Assembly (NCBI RefSeq): GCF_040581485.1
Contig: NC_090128.1
Coordinates: 10,726,001-10,790,000, forward strand
DNA length: 64,000 bases
From: Linepithema humile
Lineage: Eukaryota > Arthropoda > Insecta > Hymenoptera > Formicidae
Direction: 5' to 3'
The notes beneath the pieces were generated by a model. That model did no database searches. It was not told the DNA's origin and was given only the letters and a program-made list of their open reading frames with translations. The position numbers and the translations under genes were made by a program. Numbering within the stretch: position 1 is the stretch's first letter; every line of letters starts with the position of its first letter. Below are positions 36,991-50,160 of this stretch, piece after piece.

Positions 36991-39900
36991 AATATGGGAA
37001 AAAATGGATGCACGACGTCCTTCGTCGCAATCGCATCTTCCGGTATGTCCGTTCGACCGCGAATTATAACGAACGGGATATCACTTCTGCTCGTTTCCTC
37101 GCTGAAATTTTTTTCTTCAGCGATCGCACCGTAACGCGCGATCCGCGGCGTTGAAATCGCTCCAAGTCCGCTCTCGCACGATTTCTAAATCGGCGGAGCG
37201 ATCGAGCGCAGTAGGTGCACTTTCTCCGTGCCTTTCTCGCGGTATTAAGACACATCCCGACTCCTGGCGCGCAGGACACTCGATCCGATCCAGGTCGATT
37301 TGAGAATAGTTTTGTAATTGAATTTCGAGCGAGGATCGGACTTGCCACAGGCATTCCGCGCACCCCTTCCCTCCCTCTAACCCCCCGACCGTGTACATTC
37401 TGCATTGCGAAAGCGACGGACGGTGGACGAGCGATCGAATCGTAGAATGATCGCAAGTAAGAGTGAACAACGGTTCTTACTGTTTTACTGTTACTAACGG
37501 TACAGATATAGTGGAATTTACTATATGTATGTGTTATTATTTTAAACTTAAAAATTTTGTTTCTTAAAGACTTCAAAACTGTGACTGAATTATCAATAAT
37601 TTCACAATCGCGAAATTGATATATGAAATTGAAATTTGCTACGGCTGTATAATTATTCATACAATTAGGCCAGATCTGTTCAAACAGTCAACTGTCTAAA
37701 TCGATCAAATTGTACACCGAACTGTACATCGAACGATCATAGATAAGCTAGGATATGATAGAACAGCTACGATATACGTGTTGTCTTCTGGAATCTGCTC
37801 TCGAGGCTGTCGTGGGTGGGAATCTGAAAACTAGGCCTCGCGTAAGAACGCGGCTCTAACGGGTGTCTTGCATCGCGCGATTATGCGCGGTGCCATCCAT
37901 CATTTTCCGGCCTGATAAAGTTGTTTGCGGTTACACAACTTAACGGCTTATATCTTCAAAGTTATTACGGCCTTACCGGGTGAAGTACGGATTTTAACTT
38001 GTTTTTTTTTTCTTTTTCTTTTTTTGTGCAACTCCACGCGTTCGCTTCTTCGCCGATTCGCGGACACCGCGTAGTTACTCGAGTTAGCCGAGGAACACGT
38101 AGCGAAACCTTTGAAACGCGCGATCCTTTCTAAAGCGGCTCTCCCCGGCGCGGAGGATAAAGTAGAGGGAATATAAGGGAGACGGAATGAAAGGAATGCC
38201 ACACGTGAGGAGAACGATCTCGTCAGCGTGAGAGATGCGCGCGGATCGCGCGCTGCACGCGGTGCAAGCGCGGCACGACAGCGCGCGCGTGTTGCTCTAA
38301 CATACCCTACATATCCTACATACTGCGACACTAATGGACGCACACGTGACACAAGGCCGTGCAATCACCTTGGTGAGGCCTGCGAGACACCGAGACGTTC
38401 TTTTTGCACGATCGAAGTAGCGGAACTGACATTTTACAGTTAGACCAGTCGGATGGTTCCACCTTTTCCATCGCGTTGCGAACAAACGCGAGTGGCTGCG
38501 CGAACGGATCCGCGAAACAACCGAGCGATTGAAGCGGCTGAATAAGAATGTCCCGCCGTTCTCCCCGCTTTTGTCCTGCATGGCCAATTATTCGGCATGA
38601 TAATAGCAATCGTACGCGGCGTGCGTTAAGTAAAGACGATCAACGGTTTCTTGCCGCATTATGAAATCGACGAAAGCGAGGGAAAGTAACTACTACGTCG
38701 TACTAACAATGACGCTTAACGCAAGAAAAAAAAAGAAACGTAGAAATATTTGTAATGAATTAATGCGACGCGTATATATGACACTTATCCGATTTAATAA
38801 ATGATCGCTAAATGTAGATAGCGTGAAATAAGTAGATAGAACAAAATATGTAAATAGAACAAAATATACATAGATATGCATCACGCGCGCATAATGAAAG
38901 TGTTTTGATTCAATTTATACCGAGAAAGAAACAATTTAATGATTGCTTGCCAGAGCAACAGGTCGATACGAATTGACTTCTGAAACGGTTCCCATAATTC
39001 GATCTTATATTTACGATCAATTAACTTTGAATATAAAATCTGAAATAAAAACCGTCTCAGAAGACTTGTGTTTCTTGCTGGAAAGCAATCAGTGTTTAAT
39101 GATTTTATTTTATGTTATACTATAAACAGAAAGTGTCTCAGAACTCGCATTGATCTTGATTTTAATAACAAGTTTTCTAATTAAACTTTCGGAGCTGAAT
39201 TTTTTCTCAACAAAAATATCCGGGGTTTGTAGGATATCGTGAGCGAAAATTACGTGAGCGGAATTAAATGTCTAGTTCGCGCCGGCTCGCCGTAATTATT
39301 CGCGCGACTGACGGCGGAGAGAGAGCGGTGTTAAAACAATAACGAAACAATACGTTGCACGCGTTGATTGGCCTCACTGGACCGCGCGCCTTCTCTTCTG
39401 TCGTCGACGGTTTCGTTGAAAAGCGACGTCGTGCTCGGCGTCAACGTCAGCGTTTCCCGGCGACCTTGCCGATTACGACACACTTGTTAACACACACCCG
39501 CGCGTCTGCACGTATTTACACACGTGCACCGAACATCGGATCCAATCGCGCGAGACGAGGAAGACGCGCAAATATTTGGCCGCGAGGCGGTTGTGCGGAA
39601 GCGATATGAAAAGATATAGCGACGTCTTAATGCGAGTCACTTTACATGGCTTGCATCCACACAGGTGCGCGCTCGCTGCATCGGCAAATTTATTTTGTCA
39701 ACAAAAACATCTCGAATTAATTGTGAATACCTGTAACGAGCGCGTTTATCGCTGCTCATCCTGAAGTGCTGACTAAGGAAAATAAAAATCAACCGACTCC
39801 GGGTAACGATGCTTTATTATTCAAGAGGACGCCGGGATCGAATCGAGCCGCGTCGAGAAGCCGACTTCGAAACTGGCTCCTTACTCAAGTTGCTAAATCC

Positions 39901-41760
39901 CGTCCCATTAACCTCTTGATCGGCGATTACGGAGCGAGCGGATAATGATCGACGATTCAGCGTTTCGCTCGAGCAGCTTTTGATAAGTTCATTCGAAACT
40001 AGTCGCGAAACGCACGATCGGTCCATCGATTGCCCAACTTTTTATCAACGGCCCCCTTTGGTCTAGTACTCGCGTCATAATACTCCGATACTTGAGATAT
40101 AAATCTTTCTCGCACCGATCGGTGAAACTCGTTAGAAACTTTCGACTCGGCTCGACTCGCTTCGCTTCGGTTCGCTTGCGGCACGCCGTGGAAAAATGCC
40201 CTCGCCAAGTTAATTGTAATTAAATCGGCTATTGTAAAAAGGGTGTAAACTCACTGATTTATGAAAATGAGTCTTATGATGAGAATGATTCCATTATGAT
40301 ATTCTCATCATTTAGAAAGATCCTAAGTTTGGCCAATTATGATTCTAGTATAGTTTCTTGCTTTTAAAGTCTTGTTTTTTGACGGTCACTTGATGTTTTT
40401 TTAATATTCCCAGAAAAATATTTATTCCAGACAGAGCAAACAAATAAAAAATGTATTAAAAAAAATTTTAGTTTCTTTATCGAATAACAAAGTATTTTAA
40501 TACAATAAAATCATGAATCAATAAGATAAAAATTGCTTTCTTATATTGCATTAAATTCGAAAATAAACAAATTTAAAAAGATCCAAAATTTTATATTAAG
40601 ATACGAACATTTTTTCTTTCAGAAGAATTTGTACCCTTTCTTAAATGACCGATTTATTTTTCGAGATCGACTATTTTTGTGCAGTATGAAGGTGAACGAT
40701 AGGCAGTCGGGGTCAGAGGTAATCTGTGCGCATGCATTGATAATGATGGATTTGTTTCGCAAAAATTTCGAGTGCAAATACGTGAACGATTGCGTGAATT
40801 TGTACGTAGTTAATCTCGCAGACTGAAATCTTAGGTCAGCAGGATTGGTTTGCGTTTGAGATTAATATCTTATGGTAATTACGGTTATTTTTAGTTCGAG
40901 CAAAGTTGATATTGTCTACACTTTTTGTGTGTCGCATGCGTGTGTGTAATCGCCGCCTCAACTCGCCTGCAGCAATTCGATATTCTCAAATCTCTAGTTT
41001 AGTCTTACTCAAAGCCGATTTAAGCTATTGTTTCTCGCTTTGCGTTTCACTCGATATCGTTCGATTAAACGCAATCTTTTCTCGAGCGTATCGAACTCGA
41101 AAGGCGCGACCGAGCTCTAAAGTTACCGTAACTTGCGCTTTCGATGACCAATACGTCTGCCGAGCTTATCTTGAAGAAAACACTACGAGTTTCGTACGCG
41201 TAATCGATTCGGCAATTTGCACCGATATAAAATCAAAATATGGCCGGTCGGTACGTATTTTTAATTGCGAGATAAGATAAAGCCACAGACGCAAAATCAT
41301 CGAAGTTCTCGATCGGAGTAATCAATCGAAAACGGCCATGAATATTTTTTTTATCCTTTTTTTATTATAATTTCTCGTTTGATAAATGCGTCCCGTCGAA
41401 CATCTCGGTCACCTCTTTTCGTTCGCATTTATCGCGCGTCGAAGACGAAAACATAGCGAATAATTAACTCTCGCGTTGTATTCTGAGAAAGACCTGGTTG
41501 CGTTAATAAGCCGCGCGCTTATTAATGGAAAAGCGTGGCTCATTACCGTGGCAGAGCCATGTATTATTTTCTTTCGGCTGCACACGCTCGACTTGTAACC
41601 GAGCTTATCTCGACCTCGCTCTCGATCGGCTCGTACCTATACGGGCGTTCCAAAAAATAATTGGCCCGTATCTATAACTGTACAGAACGCACTTTTCTCC
41701 TCCTCCTCTCGAGCGCCCGCATAATTGCTCGTAACACGGTTTATGTTCACCTCGCAAAAA
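36991..41760. other. Extended CpG-dense gene-free region
   Basis: About 4.8 kb in which CG-rich segments (37010-37450, 37790-38620, 39230-39620, 39810-40200, 41000-41660) alternate with AT-rich gaps. Open frames on both strands overlap each other and show no recognisable domain. It could contain non-coding exons or enhancers of dimm or of an unannotated non-coding transcript. Confidence 0.4.
39025..39096. repeat. Second copy of the dispersed repeat at 7204-7310
   Basis: Shares TGAATATAAAATC, AAAAACCGTCTC-like and CTTGTGTTTCTTGCTGGAAAGCAA-like ordered words with the Gps2 intron copy, same strand. Confidence 0.5.
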
Positions 41761-44700
41761 AATGCAAGAAAGATTTTTCCGTCTGTTGTACGATAAGTCG
41801 AATGAAATATTGATATATATCAAAATTTTTTTTATAATGTTTGTAGAACAATCAGTGACAAAATCTGTTGTTACAATTATGTTCGCGAATCACCGAGACA
41901 CCTACTGTTGTTCACCAAAGTGTAACCAATTAAGATTGATACCAACGTCGTTAACGAACGTGCGCGACATTTGTTTTGTTTCTATTATAAGCAGAGATAT
42001 ACATAACACGACTAAAAGCGTATTATACACATTGTCGTGCAGATTGTAAATTATCCGCAATCGTAAATTATTCATCATTATCTTTACAGGTGCGAACGTG
42101 GGACGTTTGTCGACGACCATTAAATCGAAGCTGTAAAAAGCCGTGCTTAAGTAAGTAAAGAATTATTTATTATATTGTTTTTTTGTATGACTACACTGTT
42201 GTTTTTACTACAGCACACTTAATTACTTGATTTTTTTCGCGTCTTCTCAATAAGACTTAACAAACGAATTAATTTTGTACTACGCACTGCTTAATTACCG
42301 CGGCTTGTTGATTAGTTGTTGTAAAGTCTTGTTTTGCGTTGATAGCGCGCATACTTGTTATCGGTACTCGGTGTTGTGTTTAATTCGGTATCTAATGTCA
42401 TGGAGATGAAACGGGTCTTGCAATTAAATAAGCGCAATAAATACATGTTATTCAATATAACGAAAATAATTTTTATAATAATGAAATTATTAAAATGTAT
42501 AATATGTTTATCGATATAAATTAGAACTCAAACAAAAAATTTGAAAATTATGTTAAATATATGTCCGAATTATTCGAACAGTTCGAAACAAGAAAAATAT
42601 ATGTCGAATTCGGACACTTCAGACAATTCGACATACAGTTATCGAACTGTAATTTCATAATATTTGAGCAGTTTGGACAGAAAAAAAAAGATAATTAGTA
42701 ATTAAAAAGTAATTAGAGTAAAAATGGTATTACATTGCAATAAACAACTTTTTGTTTGTACTTAACTTTACGCAATTATTAATATTATATTATCAATACT
42801 GTAACGTTTTTTAATACTATATATTTTATAAAATTTGGTTTATAAAATGTTTAAAATATTTCTCGTCAATTTAACATTTTTTTAACAATTAAAATAAAAT
42901 ATAGGAAATTATAAAAAAAAATGAGAAAGAATGGAAGTTTAATATATCTAGTAGTTAATCAGATAAAAATACAAATGTGATTAATTGTGATTAAATTTTA
43001 TAAATATCTATTTATATCATGCACTTCTTACAATATCGAGTTATTATGTTTATTCAACTGTTTGAATTGTACAATCATCTAAAATTTTCGAGCATTATAA
43101 ATAATAGATAAATGATGAATTACTTACTTTAAAATTCTTTTACCGATGCTCGATGCTTCCCAGATTTCCTCCTCTTCTTAGTAGTCCATCGAAGACTGCT
43201 TCTCACGCAACACTCGCGAGAATAATTACGATTGCACGAAATTTTTAACGGCACTCCCGATATTTACCGCAATCTAAACGCGTATCACGACAAAGCGTTA
43301 ACTCGAAAAAAAGCACGAAATCGCACGAAATTGATTCGTTCGACACTCCCGGTGTCGAAACAGACTTTAGAGGAAAATCAAAAATTGTGCGTTATGTTGT
43401 GTGCAATCTATCGCGGCTATGCTAAATTCCAAGTACGAATAAATCAAAAAGTAAAAGTTAAACCCTTTAAAAAAGTCTCTTTATCTTTTTTTCGCATTTT
43501 TGTAAACTTCCGCTCTTTGCATATATGAAAAATAAGATATCTCTGTTTTAAAGCGTTTCAGATATTTGATTATTTTATATTATAACAAATAAATAGAGCA
43601 CATAGAAGTTATAATTAAAAGTCTATAATTATAGAAAGAAATATTTCAGTTATTAATTACATAAACTAATTTTTTAATCGTACGGACTGTGGCAATTATT
43701 CCTCGGAAATAATATTTTAATATTTGTCGCGATCGCCTTTTAAAATATAATACAAACAATATGAACCGATTTTTATTGTCGTCTACGTAAATGAGATATT
43801 TGCGTTTAGAGTGCTTTATCTCTCATATTCTAACAAACGAATAAAATGTACAAATTAGAAATCAAAGATACATATTCACGCGGATTAAAATATCTGAGTT
43901 GCTAATCGCGGGAGCTAATTGTGCAAACATTAAATAAGCAGTTATTTGTAGGAAATAATCTTATATTTTTGTCGCGATTTGAAATGTAATAATAATACGG
44001 AGATAGAGCACGATTTCCGCTGCTGTCCGTGCCGCGCGAATGTTGTCGTGCGAATGGTAGCAAGGTGATAGCATGTCAACAACAGCCACGTACACCATGT
44101 CGTAGGTCACAAAAAATGAAAATAAAGTTACGCGTTGAAGTATTTCCGTGGTAGTTCACGTGATCTATGACGTATGCGACGTATGTGCGGTTATCTGAGA
44201 GGAAGAGGAAGAGGAGGCTCTAGGATCGGACATCTCGGCGTCTTTAAGATAATTGATTTATCATTTATTTATTATTTGATATTTGTGAGATATTAACGCT
44301 GCTAATATAAATTAATGCTGTTTATAACATAAAATATTTATCGCTTTATCGTGAAATATGAATTGAATTGATGATGAATAATCACAAACTTGACATCGAC
44401 ACCTCGATCCTTTCTTTTCACGCGCGATTCGAGAGGCGAGCCGAATTTTAATAGGCTTCGCTTACGGCGCGTTTCACTCGTAACGCCAGGAACAACCAGT
44501 TTCTCTGATTATGCGAAAGACATATCAAGCTGATTCGCATAAGTTTAAGCCGCAGCCAAAGAGAAACCATAAAACGCGCAAATGAGGTGACATTTTTGTA
44601 TATTTATATATACACGGTCGTACATACATAAGTATAATATTTGTTAAAAAAATTTCCAGAAATATTGGTCAAGGATTAAGCCAGAGATCTTTCGAGATCT

Positions 44701-47700
44701 TTAATTTTTGATTGAAATCAGATTACCATAAAGATAACGCTACACATCGAAATTTATTGAAAGATTCTTTCCATTTAAATGTTACAATATCCTTTAGAAT
44801 ATATTTTATGTGTCGTTAAAGCTGCAGGATTAGTATTATAATGTGAAGGGCATAAATTGAACGAAATGACGCAAAGCGATCTCGGTCAAATGTATATGTC
44901 TAGACAGACTTTGCAATCGATCGAAAATTATAATCGTAAAACGCAAAGGTATTTTTCGTCATAGTAAAGCGTGCGATTCGTCGAGCGTGAAATAACTTGG
45001 AGCCGCGGCGTTTCGCAGTGGTTCGTGCGATTATTAGTCGCTATCGCGTACTTATGCAACCGTCCTGTATTCGGGACGATGATATTTGCATGTTTCCGGG
45101 TGTACCTGGGTTGTTAACGCAGTGCGGAGATAGCTCGCTTCAATAATGTCATATTTTTTTTCACAATAGCAAACATAAAGCGTACGCTGGTAGATTAGAC
45201 TACTAATGAGCTTATGACTGCTATTCGCATGGACTGTCTGGACACATACATTTAGCCAAGATAATCTCACGACATTTTGTTCAATTTATTTCACAAATGA
45301 TTGAAGAATGTAACATTAAAAGGAAAGAATTTTTAAAGAAATTTTATTATTTTTATGGTAATCTGATTTTAATTAAAAATTAAAAACTTGTCCGGAAAAG
45401 CTCTCTCTCTTTCTAGAAATGATTTCTCCAACAACAATATTGCATAAATGTTACGCGTTGCACAGTATCAAAATAATTGTTTTATTTTGTAAATAATTTC
45501 TAGATAATTTAGTGAGAGTTATATTAAAATTATATAGATTCTTTATGAATTGTAAAAAATATTATGCATGTATTAAATACAGAAAGTATCTTAACTATTT
45601 TTTTCTAATACTGATTATATTTCTAAGTCAATCTCTAACTCGTTTATCAAGTACAAGTGGAAATAATATTAAGCCAAAAAACAGCTAACGAGTGTTTCAA
45701 CATATATCCATCACAAATAAGCGAGTAAAGTAGTTTGTAATCCATAACTGGGTTCCAGACTTAGAACGGTCGACGGTCGATGCTCCGATCGATCGCTAGA
45801 TTATAACGTTTGTGTGTGCGTATGTGTGGAATCTGTTATGCGAATTATATAGTTATCTTACTATCTGCATTTTTCGTTCCGAAACAAGCGCGGCAACTGA
45901 CATTTGTCTGGCATTCAAGCGAGGAATGCGTCATTGAAATGATCGACATTAAGTATATGCAGGGTGGTGCGTTAATCGGATTAGCTTTGCATTTTCTAGA
46001 TACGCGACAAATCGAGATTTCACTCTTTTGCTCGCAAGGAGCGCAAGGATGCCACACAAAGCACAAATAAAATAGTGAAGACAATGGCGATGACAATGGT
46101 GATAACGTAGCTAAATAGCATAAATCCGGCAAAAATAGATGTGCATCTGCATTCATATTTTTCGATGCATTTGTTTTAATAAAGAAGATTATTTGATTTA
46201 TCTTCTTTATATAACTTTTTGAAATTGTTTACAAGGCGTATCGCGGTTCGTATTTAGAGTTTAAATATAACATAATACGCGGATTATGTTATAACACGTA
46301 ATTGATAAACTGCGCGATGTACCTCGTTTATAGAAGTTGTTAAAATTAGTCGATTGCGAAATGAATCGTATCGATGGAGTTGGACTTCGTATATGCGACT
46401 CCAAATTCTAATTTGTAATCTGCAACTGATTTATAAATAAGCATGTATCTGTGTGATATGCTAATAAAGCGCAGCGCTTAACGACGTAAACACGTTTGTA
46501 GCTATGTAATTGTATATTTGAGAAATAGATGAATGTAAATCTGAAATTTATTTCTGAAATTTAAATCTGAAATTTATTTCTTTTTTAAGAGAAATATGCA
46601 AAAATCGAGAATTATGATTTGCGAAATAAATTTTTCATTTTTAAGATAAAAACCAGTCAAATTTAAACTTATATTTAATATAATACAACATAAATTCTTG
46701 ATATTAATTTAAATATTTTAATTTAAAAATTGTTTACATTAAATGACACAAGTATGTTAAACTTATTACTTTGAAGTTTGCACTCTTCTATATTTTTAGA
46801 ATTATTGCTTTCTCATTCTTGCAATTTCTTCGAATTTGTTGCTCGTAAAGAGTGTTCATGAAAAGTAAGATAATTTTCTCAAATATCGCTTTACAGCTGA
46901 TAGAACGGCGAAACATTTGCGGGGTGAGTTGCACAAAGTCAGAAAATTACGAGAACGAGGTTGGCGGATATCGAATAATCGCTAGTGGTCGAACCAGTTG
47001 CCCGTCGACGTTGTCGATACGGTGATGTCGCAATCGCTCGACCGTAAACTGGACCCACTGGGCCAGTGGTCAACCGTGAATGGCTGACCACACCCTCGTG
47101 CACCTTTCACAAAGTTTCCTTTATAAAATGCTTCTTTAAAAATTGTCTGAAAAATCTGCAAGCAAAACACATGTTATAGAACTGACACTTGTCTGCAAAT
47201 TTTTTAAAATTTAGCTCTCAGTAGTTTCAAAAAATTTGGGCAAATGATATATTTGTAATAGAGAAATCTAATTAATCCTGGAAATAAATTTTAATAGATA
47301 TTTTATTATTTACAATCATCGAATTTTAGTTTTTTAATACTTTCAAATCAGAGAAGAGTCTGCTATACCAGCATTTCTTAAAGGACGCTTATCGACTCAT
47401 GTTCAGTTTACGGTTCATGATTATTAATTGTATTTATTCTTGCAATGCGCTAATTTTCTAATTCTTTTTAGCTTATTTATGTATATATATATCGAGATAA
47501 GAATGATCTGCATTTATTTTGGAACTGCATTGCATTTTATTACATAATTATATTTATTTCAAATTTAATAAGTTCTACATTTAATTATATTATTAAATTT
47601 GTATGCGGCGCGTATTTCTGATCCACAATTTGAATAGTACAGACATGCACCAAATTTTAGTGCAATTTGCCGGCAATTGAAAATTGGATATGACTATGCA

Positions 47701-47740
47701 GTTCCAGTTGTAAATGCAGATGACAGTACTGAAAATAGAT
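41761..47740. other. Mostly AT-rich non-coding spacer
   Basis: No supportable gene. GC-richer islands occur near 43140-43400, 44000-44240 (with a purine repeat GAGGAAGAGGAAGAGGAGG), 44400-44580, 44960-45130 and 46960-47110. A short tandem duplication of AATCTGAAATTTATTTCT lies at about 46530-46585. Confidence 0.45.
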
Positions 47741-47844
47741 TGGTTTAAAATGGCCGCCGCTCGTAGACTGTTGGCAGCACTGCACCGGTTATGCTAATAG
47801 GTAGACACGTGAGGAGGTTAATCAGACATCGCCGTGGAAGGCAT
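47741..47844 (+). promoter_or_regulatory. Candidate first exon of the Rpp14/CHCHD4 locus
   Basis: AAAATGGCCGCC at 47747-47758 resembles the YY1-type element found at start sites of housekeeping and mitochondrial genes. The ATG inside it opens a 15-codon frame that stops at 47797. The segment ends in a strong donor, CAT then GTAAGT at 47845. Joined to the acceptor at 48413, it would make an mRNA lacking the Rpp14 start codon. Confidence 0.5.
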
Positions 47845-47926
47845 GTAAGTATCGTATGCCTTTTGCGGTGTCTACTGTTTGATGTGCGATATCATTAGAA
47901 ATGAGTGATCAACGCTTTCATCTAAG

Positions 47927-48714
47927 ATGTTTTACTTAGACGTTTCTCTGTTAGTATATTCATTACTTTACATACGATACTAGCATAGCTATTTCGTAGA
48001 ACATAACCTGCACGCATATTTTCTTCGAAATCTAATTTACTTAGTATAATGATTGTCTAATTATTTGTTGCGTAAATGAGGCAATTTTCTGTTGTGAAAA
48101 GAATGCCTTTTTGTGCTTTGTTTCAAAGGAAATAATTTATGTTGCTGAATTGTGATAACCGTCGTTGTAAAGTGGATTGTGAATTTGTAATAGTATTAAG
48201 TTATAAAACTATTGAGTTTTTTAATAAATTTTAAATGGAAGTCACACACCACTAGTTAATTTTTATATAAAGAAATTAACATTATTTTTTTTTTGTTAGC
48301 AATAGTAAAAATTTCAAACAAAACAAGTTGTGTTAAAAAAATTTACTGTTAGAAAATTACACACTACATGTTTCAACAAAGTACAATAAATTGTAATTTG
48401 TTTCTGATTTTAGAGAAATTCCATCTAATTCTGATCTCGTAATAACTCCTGTAGACTTGAAAAAGAATATTCTTCAAGCCGTTACAGAGTTGTTTGGCGA
48501 AGAGGGCGCCAAAAGTCCAATAGATATTCTAAAGTTGGATTCTGAAAAGTGCAGATTTGTCTTACGTTGTCCATCCGACGATTGCGTACGGCTACGAGCT
48601 GCTCTGAGTCTCGCCACCAAATACGAGAACAAAACGTGTGTTTACACAGTTCACCGAGCATCGCCGAATTTATTATTGTTTACTGCTGACAGCAGAACGT
48701 ACAATCACTTCTAA
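47927..48714 (+). CDS. Rpp14: Ribonuclease P protein subunit p14 (RPP14), two coding exons
   Basis: Exon 47927-47949 (MFYLDVSL) joins through a GTTAGT donor to 48414-48714, giving 107 residues (human RPP14 is 124). Matching blocks: YLDVSL, LKKNILQAVTELFGEEGA, PIDILKLDSEKCRFVLR, CVRLRAALSLATKYENKTC and HRASPNLLLFTADSR. Known: Rpp14 is a small POP5-fold subunit of nuclear RNase P/MRP, acting in tRNA 5' processing. The 23 nt first coding exon was placed because its splice restores frame and the conserved YLDV start. A 12-codon upstream frame (47901-47939) overlaps the start. Exon 2 has no ATG in any frame before the CHCHD4 start, so the Rpp14 initiator is its only methionine. CHCHD4 begins 9 bp after the Rpp14 stop codon. 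Confidence 0.85.
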
Positions 48715-48723
48715 CGCTTCATC

Positions 48724-49224
48724 ATGCCATTGATTCGCAAGGAAGGCAAAGACACAATCATCTTTGCATCTAAAGAGGATCATGCAGTACCCAGCAAGAT
48801 AAACCTGCCAGAATCAGAACCCAGTCCGGGTCTGCTACTGCCTAATGGCGAAATCAATTGGAATTGCCCGTGTCTGGGTGGTATGGCAACTGGACCATGC
48901 GGATTAGAATTTCGCGAAGCCTTTTCCTGTTTTCATTACTCGACCGCGGATCCAAAAGGTTCGGATTGTCGCAAGGCGTTCGAAACAATGCAGGGATGCA
49001 TGTCACAATATCCAGCATTGTATGAAAGCAAGGGTGTACCGATGGACGATGATGACCTAGAAGAGGAGGATGCTGAACAAGAAGAGAACCAGTCATCAGC
49101 CAGCAGCGAGGACAAGAGAAAGGCAGTGACGACTGATCACGACACAATACTAGAGACGAAGACCAAGGAGAAAGTGAATGCTTTGAGTACAAAACAGGAA
49201 GTGGAGCGAGCTAAGACTAACTGA
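48724..49224 (+). CDS. CHCHD4: CHCHD4/Mia40 mitochondrial import oxidoreductase
   Basis: A single-exon frame of 166 residues. The redox motif CPC is at 48-50. The twin CX9C pairs are C59/C69 (CGLEFREAFSC) and C82/C92 (CRKAFETMQGC), with YPALYESKG after them. This is the complete signature of Mia40/CHCHD4, which oxidises and traps small cysteine-rich proteins in the mitochondrial intermembrane space together with Erv1/ALR. As in animal forms, there is no N-terminal membrane anchor. The C-terminal 65 residues are acidic then Lys/Ser-rich and look disordered. It lies in the same exon as the end of Rpp14. An acceptor-like site (CTGCTGACAGCAG) about 30 bp before the ATG could also be used for a separate mRNA. 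A likely poly(A) signal is AATAAA at 49438-49443. Confidence 0.96.
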   Translation: MPLIRKEGKDTIIFASKEDHAVPSKINLPESEPSPGLLLPNGEINWNCPCLGGMATGPCGLEFREAFSCFHYSTADPKGSDCRKAFETMQGCMSQYPALYESKGVPMDDDDLEEEDAEQEENQSSASSEDKRKAVTTDHDTILETKTKEKVNALSTKQEVERAKTN

Positions 49225-50160
49225 ATGTGATATTTGCACATACTTTGCTGTTACAAGGCGTGGTATTTGTTTTTTCTTCTAATAGATTTCTTTCTCTTTA
49301 AAGACAAACAATAATACCATGTTGTATTATACTGTGGTGTCGGTATAGCATTCGCAAGAGGCGTTTCTAGTGCATAAATAATGAGACTTAAGATGAAGGA
49401 TCTCTCTAACATTAGGAAAAAGTGATAAATGAGTAAAAATAAAACACTCGTTAGCTATTTTTGATTCTTGATGGAATAATGAAATTGAGACATAGAATAA
49501 CTAAATCCAAAATTTTGTACGCGCAAAATCGATGGGTTTAGTATAACTTTGCATACACTTAGTAATTAATAGTTCCAAGTTCATAACATTCATGTTCGTC
49601 TGTTATTAAAAAGATCTTATTAATTCTATCGTCTATTTTATTTTTTGCATTCCGTATAGTTAGCTCTAACGTATTTACCTTTCATATATTCTTAGCTGTA
49701 TTTTACAGTAATAATGACTAATTAATTAATTCTTAAATATTGAAAGGACACTTTGTTAGGAAATATATAATAAATGAAAAATTATTAAAGCTTAATAGTA
49801 CATATTTACATAATAAAAATAAAAATTGCCATATTATTAAATAATAAGAATAACGAAAAAAAAATATTAACTGCATTTTGTAGAGTTTTGTTGTATCAAA
49901 GAATTGGTCCTAATTACTTAATTTTAATTAAAAACAAATATAGTTACTATTATAAATATCTTTTCAATCAGTTTGAAATCATAAATTTATCAATCTTTTT
50001 TCAAAAAGACTTGTGTTTTTTATATCAAAGTTGCTTTATATATATTTCTTCCTATTTAATTTCTAAATTTGTATACATATTTCAATTTAAATGTAAAAAC
50101 AGAGAAGTAACCTATTTGTATTTTAACTTTCATTTGAATTTCGCGCGCTAATTTATTTGT
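49225..50160. other. 3' UTR of CHCHD4 and AT-rich spacer
   Basis: AATAAA at 49438-49443 is the best 3' end. The rest is AT-rich with no recognisable gene. Confidence 0.55.

Noticed and set aside
37064..37660. 198-codon minus-strand frame
   Set aside because: Overlapping frames on both strands in GC-rich DNA, Arg-rich and domain-free translation.
40906..41280. 124-codon plus-strand frame
   Set aside because: No similarity that I recognise; composition follows local GC content; no splice context.
47750..47797. 15-codon frame in the Rpp14/CHCHD4 leader as a gene
   Set aside because: It overlaps a YY1-like promoter element and may lie at or before the transcription start; at most an upstream ORF.
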